Source: Pristionchus mayeri
Lineage: Eukaryota; Nematoda; Chromadorea; Rhabditida; Neodiplogasteridae
DNA length: 64,000 nucleotides
Assembly (NCBI GenBank): GCA_036245805.1
Contig: BTRK01000004.1
Location: 18,724,001-18,788,000 of the forward strand
Reading direction: 5' to 3'
Below, piece after piece: positions 1 through 11,338 of the stretch. Position 1 is the stretch's first letter. The number at the start of each line of letters is the position of its first letter. The notes beneath the pieces are model-generated. The model saw nothing but the letters and a program-made list of their open reading frames with translations. It had not been told where the DNA came from and ran no database searches. A program made the translations under genes and the position numbers.

Positions 1-1
1 G

Positions 2-1921
2 TACCTCCTGGCAAGAGTGAAGTTGGGGATTAGTGTGGAGGACGCGTGCAAGGTATGTGAAGTTTATCAATTGTGTGTGATTAAATACTTAGAAGCAGTC
101 AAAAACTGTCATCTTTGCAGCACGTCCACAATGGACTTCTCGATAACGGATTCATCTATGGAGAGGAGTGCCCCTCTGTAAGTTATGATTCAATTTATCG
201 TTTTAAAAAATGCGAGCCGGCTTCTAATTTCGCGCATTCAGGAACACGCGGTGACGATGTTCAATGAGTGGGCAGATATGATGGCGGTCCAGGACAGGAT
301 GGACTTCGCCCCGAACAATGTTAGTTTTATTTTAATGTTTTTCATATGCATAATTGTTACTATTAAAACAAATGAATTGATTTCACTAAATTCTTTCAGC
401 GGTCGGAGCGCAGATTCATCGAGAATCTGCCTGATGGATTCAAAGAGGACATGGAAGGACTCCCCGTGGCAAGCAGGATCAAGGAGTCACCCGTTCATCC
501 CAAGAAAAGAGTGAGTAACAAATAGGATTTGGTCATAACTAACAACAGGATGTTTAAAAAGGTTTGATTGTCTTGCTTGCAGAGGCTGATCAAGAACATC
601 ATCCCGATGTTCAGCTTCTCCTGCCCTGAGGAGAGAGAAGTGGGACTGGCGCTCACTCATGACCAGGTACTTATTTGTATTGTGTATTAGAACTTACTAC
701 TACGGAACAACTATTGATTGGATAGTGTCAAATTAAGAGCTTCTCATTATACTAATTGCAGTTCGGATTCCCGGAAGAAGTGAGGGTCGCTCTCGACTTG
801 CCGATCATCACTCGCGTTCAGGCGAGTTTATTACGTTTGTGTATTCATTTCTAAACGCACTTTTGCGAATAAGTTGCTGTTCCTTGACAAACACTGGCCA
901 GGCAACATTTAGAGAAGGTGAATTTGACATTAAAGGAAGAACGAATGATGGAGGCGCTGCGCCTGGACAACAAGAAGGACAACATCCGCTGGGACAAGGT
1001 CAGTACTCACTTCTTTGAATAGAGCATGGCGACATTTCGACTTACTCGGATTGTCAAAGAAGCTTGTTAGGAATGCCTAGGCAATTTGGCTACAACTAGT
1101 ATTTGTTGATGCTCAAATTAGATCCGGAAATGCTCCAACGTTTCCTTAACTCTGCGTGATTTAATCGAAATTAGTGACTGACCTTTCATTAGAGCTGATT
1201 TCAGATCTACTCGGATGATGCAGTCTTCGAGGTGCAAGAAGAGCCCTACTACAATACCCTCAAGGAGACATTCGTGAGTCACGCGAACCTCTTTCACCAT
1301 TTTCATTTGAATTCTCAGAGACCTTCCGTTCTTAATTACGTTTCAATTCCCCTATCGTTATCAATGCATTTCTATTTCAGGACATCAAGGAGGCCTATCC
1401 GGAGGGACCTGACCGACTGAGCAACAACCCCAGGATGCACGTCATTGACGTGAAGTATATGGAGCAGACGAGACCCGAGTGAGTTTGTCATCACTTACTT
1501 ACATCCATTCCTTCTTCAATCTGAATAAACCCATATTTCAGTTTCATCGGTCCGAAGGAGGCAGGATATCATGTGCCCGCTGGACCACTCCTCAATCGGT
1601 ACTGGCTCGAATACACCTATGGGAATCACTGGTAAAAAAAGTTGATAACTCTAATATATTTCTCTATTTCCAGAGGACTCGTCTGGGATATTCTGCAGGA
1701 GAAGATGGCTATGCGCCGACACGTAAGTCTTCTTCCTTTCGTTTTCTGGTTATATTGATTTTCTGCTCGAAATGATGTTTTTGTTTGCAGGCCCGCCACG
1801 TCCGCCAGATGATCAGAGATCACGAGAGGAACTGCAGAAACAGAGCGACGTGTCGCATCTGCAACAAGCCCAACATCCAGAACCCGGGAGTCGCGCATGC
1901 CCCTGGGGCACAGCGTACCTG
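2..1921 (+). CDS. Unrecognised multi-exon gene, 5' end outside the window
   Basis: Frame is open from the first bases and continues through about ten short exons with good GT/AG borders: 2-52, 121-177, 242-319, 400-510, about 582-666, then exons near 763, 911, 1204, 1381, 1542, 1674 and a last exon 1791-1921 ending in TGA. The product is charged and soluble, with Trp/Tyr-rich stretches such as EYTYGNHW and a C-terminal CRICNKPN two-cysteine motif. No signal peptide or membrane helix is visible. I do not recognise the family and assign no function. Joining the exons near 1631 and 1674 in the simplest way gives a TGA at the junction, so that border may be misread or the copy may be damaged. Codon use and clean splice sites argue for a real gene; the start lies upstream of the window. 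Confidence 0.6.
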
Positions 1922-2339
1922 AATCCCCCCCTTGTGAGTCCCCTTCTCCAGTATAATTATTATTCAGGGATTATGGTGTTTTAATCTTGTAAGAATGAGT
2001 TGTATTTTAGCAATAACTTTTCACTTTGACTCACAGAAATTTGTCTTCCCCATGGCCTTGACTTGATCTATTTGCAATGTGTACTCGTAATAACCATTTC
2101 TTGATTCCTTACTCTAATATTCGGTCGAACTCACATCGATTATATTGATACACTCATTCACGTCCTCATAAGAGGCATTTCTCTGGTCTAATTTATTGGT
2201 GATGAAGGCAATTGCGTTGAATAGCATAACTGTAACACAGCAATGCGGATAAGTGGGTGACATCATCTATCATGATGTTCCTCCTCAACACTCTCGCAAT
2301 CTCTCTAACAGTCAATCTCAATTCACTTGTCAGTCTTGC

Positions 2340-2342
<3 letters not shown>

Positions 2343-2416
<74 letters not shown>
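2343..2416. repeat. (TC)37 microsatellite
   Basis: Uninterrupted TC dinucleotides over 74 bp, followed by degenerate CACT units. Confidence 0.97.
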
Positions 2417-2420
<4 letters not shown>

Positions 2421-3349
2421 ACTCACTCTCTCTCACTCTCTTCCCTGTCGTCACTCAAAATCATGAATCGCGGCGATACGTGGAAGGAGGAAGGAAGAAG
2501 GTGAATCATGAAAGGGTTGGGGGGGGGGGGGGTATTTTTCTCCCTCTCTAACTGTCGCTGCTTGCAGGTGCTTCACTCTCTCCGATCTAATTCGGAGGCG
2601 CAGACATTTCTGGACGAAGAATTACCCAAGTCGCCCTCTCATTCCCCAGCTGCGACTTCAAGGAGAAGGGAAAGTGCAATAAAGTGCAAGACAGTTCCCG
2701 TATGCAACCCTTCCCGAGACAGAGCAGCCCGAGATCCTATTTTACTATTTGCTGGCTCGACCCGTACTACGTTATCTTGTCTCAAACCAGTTGAGCCAAT
2801 AGCATTAGATTGTATAGACTATACATTCGGTGAATACAAAACAACCCCTCAATTAATTCCTTCATTCGCCGAAAAATATATTTTCATTGATAACACCACG
2901 TTGCATCAACGTAAACAAATGTCTAGGAAATAAAGCTATGACCAATCGAATCACGATGCAAATGACTATAGTGGACACGGCAGAAAATTGGCGGGTAAAA
3001 GAAGAAGTAGAGAATGAAGGGGGAGGATGGAGTCAAGGTAGACAGGGGACAGGAGAGGACAATAGAGCACTCTTCCTCTTTGGCTTCCTAGCACTTAGTG
3101 TTGCGTGAAGGAAATCGGGAATTCGTACCCACTACGGCTCATTTCCATCTCTCACTCCCTCTCACTCACTCGTTCAATGCCTTCAATGCCTCTTGCACCT
3201 GTTCATGTGAAATCCCCCCACGTGCCGGAGAGAGGAGACAAAAATTAGAAGGGAACGAACGCTCATCCTTCGCCAAGCACTGAGACTGCACCTGACCTTG
3301 GCTAATTGAAAGAGTCAGGCGAAATGGATGAGAAGGAAAGGGAGGATTG

Positions 3350-3520
<171 letters not shown>

Positions 3521-4453
3521 TGAATCAATGCCGAATAACCCGAGTGACCAAGAGAGAGTGGAGAGAGATGTGGCGGAGAAGAGGAACGGGAGAGAGAATG
3601 GAGATGGCAGAGAGAAGAGAAACCATGGGGGGGTGGACCACCTGTCCAGTCTTTCTACTGGTCATGGAAATTGAGGACTCCAAGAAAGTCATTAGAATTC
3701 ATCTCCGATGCTATTCCGATAAGGTGAATCCACGAGCTCTCCTTATCTAAAAGATCACTATCCTTTGGACATAGCGAAATGAAGAAGAAACGAGGGTAGG
3801 AGAAATTTCAAGGGGTCAAAAAGCAGTTCTTCGTTGTAGTGGCCGAATTGATGCATCGTAGTTCATTACATGACTCACTGACCTCCAGATTATGCATGAC
3901 GTGCTGGTGAAAGCACACACTGATACTGGCTAGTCCCTCAAGATCAGGATCAACCAGGCTGCCATTCATCATTGAAACATTAATGCCATCGTTTGCAAGA
4001 ATGCGTGTGGAAGAGGTGTAAAGTGATTTCTGAATATTTGCTAAACCTGCCTTGCGGAAGCTGACGGACCTCGTTCGAATGTGTTTTGAAAAGTCAACAC
4101 TGTGAATCCACAGGTAAAAGCATACGTATGCGAGACAAAATCGTGCCGGCGCTTCGCGCCGGGCAATTTGTGACAATTTATACGAGGTTTGATATGTGAA
4201 GTGATGACTTCCTTCTGATGGGAAACAGCGTCTTTGTCTCGTCAGCTGGGGCCCTAAATCATAAGTTGATCGATGATCTTTCGCCCTTCCATTGTTATCA
4301 AAGCATACCTTCTTTCTGTGCCTACCGACACTCATTCCCCTGTCTGACAGACAGTGCTAGGGACCATTCAAAGCGAGAGAGCAATTCCTCCTTGTCAGCC
4401 CCACAAAGTGGGAAATGAGTCATTCGAGTAAGATGGAGATTATTGCTGCCTCT

Positions 4454-4484
4454 CTTATCTTCCTTTCGTATCAAACTACAAAAG
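4454..4484 (+). promoter_or_regulatory. GATA box plus degenerate TATA box of HHPVA gene 1
   Basis: CTTATC at 4454-4459 and TACAAAAG at 4477-4484, start-to-start spacing 23 nt. Same layout as the other family members, but the TATA core is mutated (TACAAA instead of TATAAA). Confidence 0.6.
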
Positions 4485-4524
4485 GCCCCTCAGAATTCCC
4501 CTGAACAAGCTCAAATCCAGCTCC

Positions 4525-4683
4525 ATGACATCCCTCCTTCCATCATGGCCCCACCATCCTGTTGCTGCCACCGTCGCCGTCGTCCACCACGAGGAGAAGG
4601 TAGGGAAGATAAGGGTGGCGACCATTTGGAAATGCAACATCTGAGACGATATTGTAATTTTGCAGAAGCACGGACACCACTAA
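4525..4683 (+). CDS. HHPVA histidine-rich small protein 1 (short, possibly degenerate)
   Basis: Two exons, 4525-4599 and 4666-4683, give a 30-residue product: a short lead, then PHHPVAATVAVVHHEEK, then the tail exon KHGHH. The donor GTAGGG and acceptor TTTTGCAG match paralogue 2 (8715-8937). The family's usual start codon is present at 4545, but one extra base right after it puts that ATG out of frame. An upstream ATG at 4525 is in frame and restores the motif with a different N-terminus. The TATA box is also degenerate. It is either a working gene with a shifted start or an early pseudogene; RNA evidence would decide. Function is unknown. His clusters suggest metal binding (inference only). 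Confidence 0.55.
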
Positions 4684-5347
4684 AGAGGCGGACCGTTCCC
4701 TGAATCCATTCACAAACATCGAGTGACCAGCAGAAACATCGCCCTCGTGTCCATTTTGTAACAAATTTTGTAATCTAACTCTTAATAAATTCTTCATCTC
4801 ATACTTGTTTGTTGAACAAGAGAATGCTATTGAAATAGCAGCGAATAGATCAGCAAAGTTTCCAATTATTCTTCCGAGTGGTGTAATGGAGAAGTGTGGG
4901 TTGCCTGCTAAATCTGTCAACAGTATCGTCGAGAATCTTTAGGACCAGCTGAAACTGTAATGATATTCTGCAGGTAAAAAAGAGAAACCACGCATGCGCA
5001 AGGAGTAAGAATGAGGATTTCCACGTACACTTACACAGATGATCACCATCAACTGCCCGGCTGTTTGTTGCAAGGTGGAGACGAATTAGATTCACATTAA
5101 TTTCGATATCAACTTAGTCAGGAAAGTTGCGTTCATCTATTTTCTTCCTCCCTCTTTCGTACATGGACCTTCTGCCCATACAACTTCACATCTTTATTAT
5201 TCCATCGCGATGCGCGGATCATAAACATGAAATGTGTCGAATGAAAACTTTCTCCCACGAGGATTAATTGCATTTTACAAAATGAGCCGAAACTTGCTAC
5301 CGCGAAAGTGGCAACTTCGATTTCCATGTCACGACGAGCAGTGATCC

Positions 5348-7681
5348 TCACTTCCTCAACCATCTGCTGTGGTATGGCTCTCCTGGTGTGAAGAGATCGG
5401 GCACGAGGGGCACATCTGCAGTTGGAGAATTATCTCATTTAGAATATCAAGGATTGACTCAATGATGTTTTTTTCTTTCCAATGACTCACTCGGGACCAT
5501 CGCATATTTCTCGAAGTCCGTCACTCCGTCAGCCTTCAAGACGTTCTCATCGATTAAGAACTTGCCAGAGAAGCTGAAATATTTCTCTCTCTCGTTCCAG
5601 TATCAATCAAATTTCGGGTAAAATAGTTCTACTCATTAAGTTGTCCTCTTCTCTTCTGACTACTTCGTCATTCCCTCACTTGGCAGCTCCCTTGCTGAGA
5701 ATGACGTAGGCAGCATCTGCCACGATCTTGGGTGATCTCGATCCCGCCATTCCCTCTCCCTCAGTGAGCATATCCAACGCTGCTGTCCAGATTGCTGAAC
5801 AGCATTCATGTTAATCGGAATGTTCCTGTTTACAGTATACTGTGCTTGCTACGTCAGGAATACAAGAAGGAATGATCACCGGTGGCAGGCCAGAGGGCGT
5901 TCACTGCAATGCCGTACGGACGCAGTTCTTCGGCCATTCCGAGCACGCACATCGACATTCCGAATCTGCAAAACAACGTTCAATCAGGCCAAGTAAAAAC
6001 AAAAAAAGTTGAATTGCACGTTGTTTGATGTGGGTGAATAAGGAACAAATAAGTAATTGATGATGAAACCAACTTGGCCATCGAATAGGCAACGTGTGGA
6101 CCGAACCTGAATATTTGAAATATTTGCATTCGTCAATTCGAGGATCAAGTTACCAGATTCTATCCATTGTGAGAGGGGGCGAAATGTTGAGAATATGAGG
6201 ATTCGTTCCGTTTAGAAGATGAGGAATACAGGCCTTCGACCTAAAAAGCATTCCATTATCTCTCGATACTTCATAAATGTTATTTCTTTCTGTTCTTAAT
6301 CGATTTGAAGATTCTACAATTATCTCCCATATTTTCGAGCATACATGAGAAATGTGCCTCTCGTGTTGATTGAATGCATCAAATCATAGTGTTTCATGTC
6401 GGTCTCCTCCGTTCCTGTATTTATCACGTTTGTCAGGAACAAAGTTAGACAGACCTGCCAAGCTGACGGCAGATGCGTTGTTGATGAGAATATCGATGCC
6501 CCCGAATCTGCAAATTGATTTTGGAATCCTTGCTCGCTTTTCATTTTGCGACTCATTCACGAAGAAAAAAGGCAAAATTAGGAGATGCCTTTGGTATAAT
6601 CCAAACGTTTCTCACTTTTCCACTGCTCTCTCGACGCATTCTTGCACGTTTTCCTCATCCCTCACATCGAGGAAGAGTGGCAATGCCCTGCCTCCCGCCT
6701 GAATTGGAAACACCTTTCATCTCAACATATTCATCAAAATATGATAGCCCGCGAAAATGTAACAAAACGCCTTAAAAATAAATGCTCTGACATATTTTTT
6801 TTCATTTTATATTTGTCAGATTGCATTATGTGTCGAAATCAGTTTAACTCACAAACCACACTTGATAAACAACTCTCCCTCTTTCTGGTTGAAATGTCAT
6901 CAATAACGACGTTTGTTGCTAGTATCAAGCGTTTCTTGCCCTCTCGATTTCCTCTGAGGCAGTGTAGATTGTTCCGGCCAACTTGGGATGGGGCTTGATT
7001 GTTTTCGCCGCCACCACGATATTTGCGCCGTCCTGAAAGAAATGTGATTTGGAGATTCCCTCTCGCACCACATGTTTGAGTGATGGCGTGGAAAAAGTCG
7101 AGGAGAAAATAAAATATTTGAATTCCCGTAATTCCGTAACTCGGCGAGCTAGATACTTGAAATTGGGGGTGTGGAGTGTAAAAGCAAACCCCCTCGCCAT
7201 AAACAACATTTCCTTCTTCCCTTGTCATTTTTCCATGCAATGTGAGTAAACTAGGTAACGATAAACAAGAGGTATGAGTAAAATGGTGCCTTGGCCAGCC
7301 TTAGCGCGATCTCCTTCCCGATTCCTCTTGATGCTCCAGTTATGAGGGCAGTGAGACCGGAGAAGGATCTAATAAAAGGGACCTGATTATGTAATATACA
7401 TCTTTTTTCACCCTTCCAGATGATCGCTCCTCTGGTGTGCCACTCCAAGTGGCGCCCAAGCTTGGTCGCCACTTGGGCGCCCTCTCTCTCCTTATTACAC
7501 GCTCTCTCGTATCTCTGACCGAACCCCAAGTTGGGATCAAGTTGGGGCCAACTTGAAAATTTACTGAGGGCGCCCAAGTGGCGACCAAGCTTGGGCGCCA
7601 CTTGGAGTGGCACACCAGAGTCTATTGCAAGTTCGCATTTAAAAGCTCTACGAATTCCTATCAAACTCTTTACCTAGTCAT
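5348..7681 (-). CDS. HSDL2-like short-chain dehydrogenase without SCP2 domain
   Basis: Twelve exons close perfectly from ATG to stop into 285 residues: 7674-7681, 7290-7368, 6940-7032, 6616-6698, 6455-6507, 6345-6414, 6154-6240, 6074-6106, 5880-5965, 5680-5794, 5491-5573, 5348-5415. Seen: cofactor motif TGASRGIG near residue 13, the HSDL2-type KTIKPHPKLAGTIYTA block, NNASA, a catalytic Ser in ILNISPPL, YSMAK as the active-site Tyr/Lys pair, and the C-terminal FLIDENVL block. Known: HSDL2 is a peroxisomal/mitochondrial SDR of lipid metabolism, usually about 420 aa with a C-terminal SCP2 sterol-carrier domain (C. elegans relative dhs-6). Here the frame stops after the SDR domain, so the SCP2 domain is absent. 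Introns 2 and 3 use GC donors. Intron 1, behind an eight-base first exon, holds a perfect 55-bp-arm hairpin. Substrate is unknown. Confidence 0.9.
7430..7620. repeat. Perfect foldback hairpin in HSDL2 intron 1
   Basis: Left arm 7430-7484 and right arm 7566-7620 are exact reverse complements over 55 bp with an 81-bp loop. The arms also contain an internal quasi-palindrome around CCAAGCTTGG. Arm identity suggests recent origin or gene conversion; I see no convincing target duplication. Probably a small MITE or foldback element. Confidence 0.9.
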
Positions 7682-8623
7682 TCTGGTCAGAAGGGGAGAT
7701 GTGATGAGAAATGCGAACGCGTGTGGGAAGTTAGCAAGGGATGGAGTGGTGAATGGACAGATGGAAACAACAATCGTTGCAGAGAGAATGGGGGAAAGGG
7801 AAGAGGAGCGGGGCGAAAACCACCTCTCTCATGCGGGTGCTCCCTTGCATCACGTGGTAGGAAAGAAAAACGGGAACAAACAACTAACGAGGTTATCTGG
7901 GGATACCCTGCTGACTAGGCAGCTGACATGAGGTTGGAAAGTAGATGAGCGAAAGGAACGAAAAGAATGCGCGAGAATTGAGAGATCCCCCCCCAATCCG
8001 TTGTGCGATGGTAAGCTGCCCCCCCCCTTTCCAAGTCAGCAGGAAAACAATTTCGTCTTTTCTTTGCTGCCACTCTTCCTCTATCATTTTGCCTCATCAA
8101 GTGCGCCTGCCGTAGTAAAGTCACTCGAGATCATGCTCAAAAAGACTGAGAAGCGGGTGTGGAAAGTTGAACTATAAATTCCAAAGACCAGGTGCTCAAT
8201 GGAGCCTATGAACAACTTTGGATCAGAGAGGCATGTCTGATTATCTTTATACTTTCGCGCCATTTTATGGGAAAACTAACAGGCCACTTCTTCCAAGTTA
8301 TTTTCCAAGAACTCAAACACATTACGAGCATCACTTCGTCGCAAATTTTCAGCCGAGATTTTTTTGCGGTTGTGATGATGACGCATCATTTCTGATGGAG
8401 AGAGACGCCTTTTTCTCATCAGCCTCTAAAGCACTCATTGCTCATGATTTTACGCCCTTCCATAGCTAACAAACCATAGGCTCTCTTTGTGCACATTCTC
8501 ACTCATTCTCCTCCTGCTAGACAGTGAGAGAGACCGCTCAAAAATGAGAGAATAGCTCTTCCCTTGTTTGTGAAAAAGAGAAAAATGAATCATTTGAAGG
8601 AGATGAAGATCGTTGCTTCCCCT
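7682..8623. other. Intergenic region
   Basis: Separates the divergently transcribed dehydrogenase and HHPVA gene 2. The last 50 bp (GATCGTTGC and the GATA box) resemble the sequence before gene 1 at 4430-4460. No other gene seen. Confidence 0.5.
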
Positions 8624-8654
8624 CTTATCTTCATTTCATTACAAACTATAAAAG
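8624..8654 (+). promoter_or_regulatory. GATA box plus TATA box of HHPVA gene 2
   Basis: CTTATC at 8624-8629 and TATAAAAG at 8647-8654, spacing 23 nt; ATG follows 61 nt after the TATA box. Confidence 0.75.
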
Positions 8655-8714
8655 CTCCCTGAGAATCCCCTTGAACAAGCTCTAATCCAGCTCCACCACA
8701 TCCCTCCATCCATC

Positions 8715-8937
8715 ATGCCCCATCATCCCGTTGCTGCCACCGTCGCCGCCGTTGAGGTCGCCGAGGCGAAGATCCACATCGCTGAGGACCATCCCGTCGC
8801 CGCCGTCGTCCACCTCGAAGAGAAGGTAGGGTGGCGACCATTTGCAAATGACAGAACTGAGACACACCACGGTGTATTACAGTATCTGAGATGAGTTTGT
8901 CACAATGACATAATTGCAGAAGCACGGACACCACTAA
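8715..8937 (+). CDS. HHPVA histidine-rich small protein 2
   Basis: Exons 8715-8825 and 8920-8937, joined in phase 0, encode 42 residues. It begins MPHHPVAATVAAVEVAEAK, has a second DHPVAAVVH block near residue 25, and ends with the tail exon KHGHH then TAA. The middle (EVAEAKIHIAED) is predicted to be helical and charged. There is no classical signal peptide. It is nearly identical to gene 4 (11026-11246) on the opposite strand, including the 3' flank with GCAGAAACATCGCCCTC. It has the shared GATA+TATA promoter. I recognise no described family. Ordered His pairs suggest divalent metal binding, but this is inference. Confidence 0.75.
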
Positions 8938-9334
8938 AGATGCAGTCTGATCTGTGCATCCTTTCACAAACATCGACTGCAAAGCAGAAACATCGCCCTC
9001 ATGTACATTTTGTATCATATCCGTCCTTTAATAAATTTTTGAACTTATTCTTTGCCTATCAATTGAATGATGTGGAGACAGAAGTAAATGTAATCGCAAA
9101 GAACGGAACGCCTCGAGTAATTGGATAACAGACAAAAAATTATCATCTTTAGATTATTGATGAAAAATAGAGAGGTTTTGAACAAAGATTTGAGAAATAA
9201 AACAACCGCCGGTAACCGATTATGAATGCTTTGTTTTTCAGAATGCAGTACACAAATACACAAAAAAAACCAGCCTCCACAAACAACCCAACTATTTCAC
9301 AGAGATACACAGCAAAGAAATTTCAAGGATGACA

Positions 9335-9407
9335 GTCATAGTTGCCCACGCCGGCGGCGATCATGGTCTGAAAATACCTCGCCGCCAGTGTTGGGCAACT
9401 ATGATGA
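9335..9407. repeat. Strong hairpin
   Basis: CATAGTTGCCCA pairs exactly with TGGGCAACTATG, and the stem continues with GGCGGCGA/TCGCCGCC around an AT-rich loop. It lies between HHPVA genes 2 and 3. It could be a small foldback repeat or a structured RNA; the sequence does not tell which. Confidence 0.75.
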
Positions 9408-9807
9408 CAGTGCATTATGCGGGAGTTGAACTGGTGACGGGAATCGAGCTCTTTTCTCCGAAAATGAGAAGGACGAACAAAGAATGATCATCAATGGATC
9501 ACTACATAATGTTCTTTGTCTTCGTAGCTTACTCACTTCATATCACACACCAGGCTTGGATTTGCTTTTTTTCAGGCAGGGATTTGCCTCATCGTCCCTA
9601 TCGACATAACAATATGTGGATTATTTTCAAACTTCGTTAGGAAAAAAGATCATCACTTGTTGTACTTGCTTAGTCCGTAATGCAACATAGTTTTGTGAGT
9701 TTATGATCGATTTATCGAAGTATACACAATTTACAAAATGGGAAGGCCGTCGTAGATAGTTGTCGATCTTGATATTGGTTGATCGACGTAGACGCTGGAT
9801 CTCCTCC

Positions 9808-10025
9808 TTAGTGGTGTCCGTGGTGGTGCTTCTGCAAGCGATAGGTTAATGCTGCAGCTCAGTGGTGTATCCCTATTCTGCCTTTTTCTAAATGTCGGAA
9901 AAGGAGATCTTGGTTACCTCCTCGTGGTGGACGACGGCAGCGACGGGGTGGTGGATGGCAGCGTCGATCTTGGCTGCTTCGACCTCAACGGCGACGACGG
10001 TGGCGGCAACGGGATGGTGGGGCAT
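9808..10025 (-). CDS. HHPVA histidine-rich small protein 3
   Basis: Exons 9918-10025 and 9808-9831 (phase 0 join) encode 43 residues. The N-terminus is MPHHPVAATV, followed by an acidic helical middle (VEVEAAKIDAAI), a second HHPVAAVVHHEE block, and a longer tail exon KHHHGHH before TAA. Donor is GTAACC instead of the GTAGGG of genes 1, 2 and 4. It has the shared promoter module upstream. No signal peptide. Same unknown role as its paralogues. The extra His pair in the tail shows that the tail exon varies in His number between copies. Confidence 0.75.
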
Positions 10026-10076
10026 GATGGAGTGGTTGGAGCTGGATGAGAGCTTGATCAGAGGGAGGATGGCAGG

Positions 10077-10107
10077 GTTTTATAGGGAAAAGAGAGGTGC
10101 TGATAAG
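10077..10107 (-). promoter_or_regulatory. GATA box plus TATA box of HHPVA gene 3
   Basis: On the minus strand CTTATC (10102-10107) precedes TATAAAAC (10077-10084), spacing 23 nt. Confidence 0.75.
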
Positions 10108-11025
10108 AGAACGGGCGAGGCACACTATTTCTGAGTCAATCACGAGGTCTCAAAGAGTCTCTCCATTCTCACACTCTCTATCGATGCTCTGATCAGACGA
10201 GAAAGAAGATCTGAATCACATTTCTTCACCATCCTTTCCAATACTGTGGTTTGCAATACAAACTTGGTTTCATGACGTACAAAGGTCGAAGCACACGAAG
10301 AAAGCATACCAAATATCGGTATCAAACTATTTGCTGAAACCCGCTATTTGCAAATCCCTCACCTACGCTCTGCTGACGTATGCAAATCCATGAGAGGCAT
10401 TTTGCATCAAGCAACAGTGCGGCAAAACCAATGTTTCCACGTGCATTTAAAATGGAATTTGATATCAATATTGCATCAATAGCATACAACATGTATTCAA
10501 AAAATGCTGATGTTTTTCAATTATCAGGCTCCCGTTTGCCACAATCTTTGGTGTTTCCCCTCTTCCTCATTTTTGAAGACAAATTGTAATGGTGGGCGAG
10601 GCACACCATGAATGTGTCAATCGAAGGATTTGAACGGTCTCTTCAAATACTAAAATTCTTCATATGCTCTGAGCGGAACCACAACTCACCCACACCTCTG
10701 TTCATAGCTAACATTTGCAAAATGCGGATTCATCGTTCTCATGACATGCGAAGGTCGAAGAACAATGATTCAGAATTCCGTCTGAATTTATTCTCTAAAA
10801 TATTGGATTGATATCATGCAACGCCCTGTGTGTTGAAATATTCAAGCAAAGTAAAATCAGTGAAATAAATTTCGGCAAAATCTTTCCCATGTAGTCGTAA
10901 TCAACAAACAAGTATGAGATGAAGATTTTATTACGAGAAGAGTATGTTACAAAATCGACATGAGGGCGATGTTTCTGCTGTACACACTCGATGTTTTGAA
11001 TGGGTGCAGAGATCGGGCAGGCCCT
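10108..11025. other. Intergenic region
   Basis: Lies upstream of gene 3. It contains AT-rich sequence and, at 10944-11000, the 3' flank of gene 4, which is a reverse-complement copy of the flank after gene 2. No further gene seen. Confidence 0.4.
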
Positions 11026-11246
11026 TTAGTGGTGTCCGTGCTTCTGCAAAATTAAAATATCGTAGATATTGCAATACATTACAGTGTGTCTCAGTTCTGT
11101 CATTTGCAAATGGTCGCCACCCTTATCTTCCCTACCTTCTCCTCGTGGTGGACGACGGCGGCGACGGGATGGTCCTCAGCGATGTGGATCTTCGCCTCGG
11201 CGACCTCAACGGCGGCGACGGTGGCAGCAACGGGATGATGGGGCAT
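11026..11246 (-). CDS. HHPVA histidine-rich small protein 4
   Basis: Exons 11136-11246 and 11026-11043, phase 0, encode 42 residues: MPHHPVAATVAAVEVAEAK start, DHPVAAVVHHEEK at the exon end, and KHGHH tail. It differs from gene 2 at very few positions and lies in opposite orientation, so the two are a recent inverted duplicate pair. Donor GTAGGG and acceptor TTGCAG are conserved. Upstream it has the GATA+TATA module. Function unknown. Confidence 0.75.
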
Positions 11247-11306
11247 GATAGATGGAGGGATGTGGTGGAGCTGGATTAGAGCTTGTTCAGGGGGATTCTG
11301 AGGGGC

Positions 11307-11338
11307 CTTTTATATTGAAAATACGAAGTGCTGATAAG
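11307..11338 (-). promoter_or_regulatory. GATA box plus TATA box of HHPVA gene 4
   Basis: CTTATCAGCA (GATA core 11333-11338) precedes TATAAAAG (11307-11314), spacing 24 nt. The reverse complement TGCTGATAAG fits the extended TGATAAG form bound by intestinal GATA factors. Confidence 0.75.

Noticed and set aside
3808..4335. 175-residue open frame on the minus strand
   Set aside because: No motif, no composition typical of coding exons, and no flanking exon; kept as intergenic.
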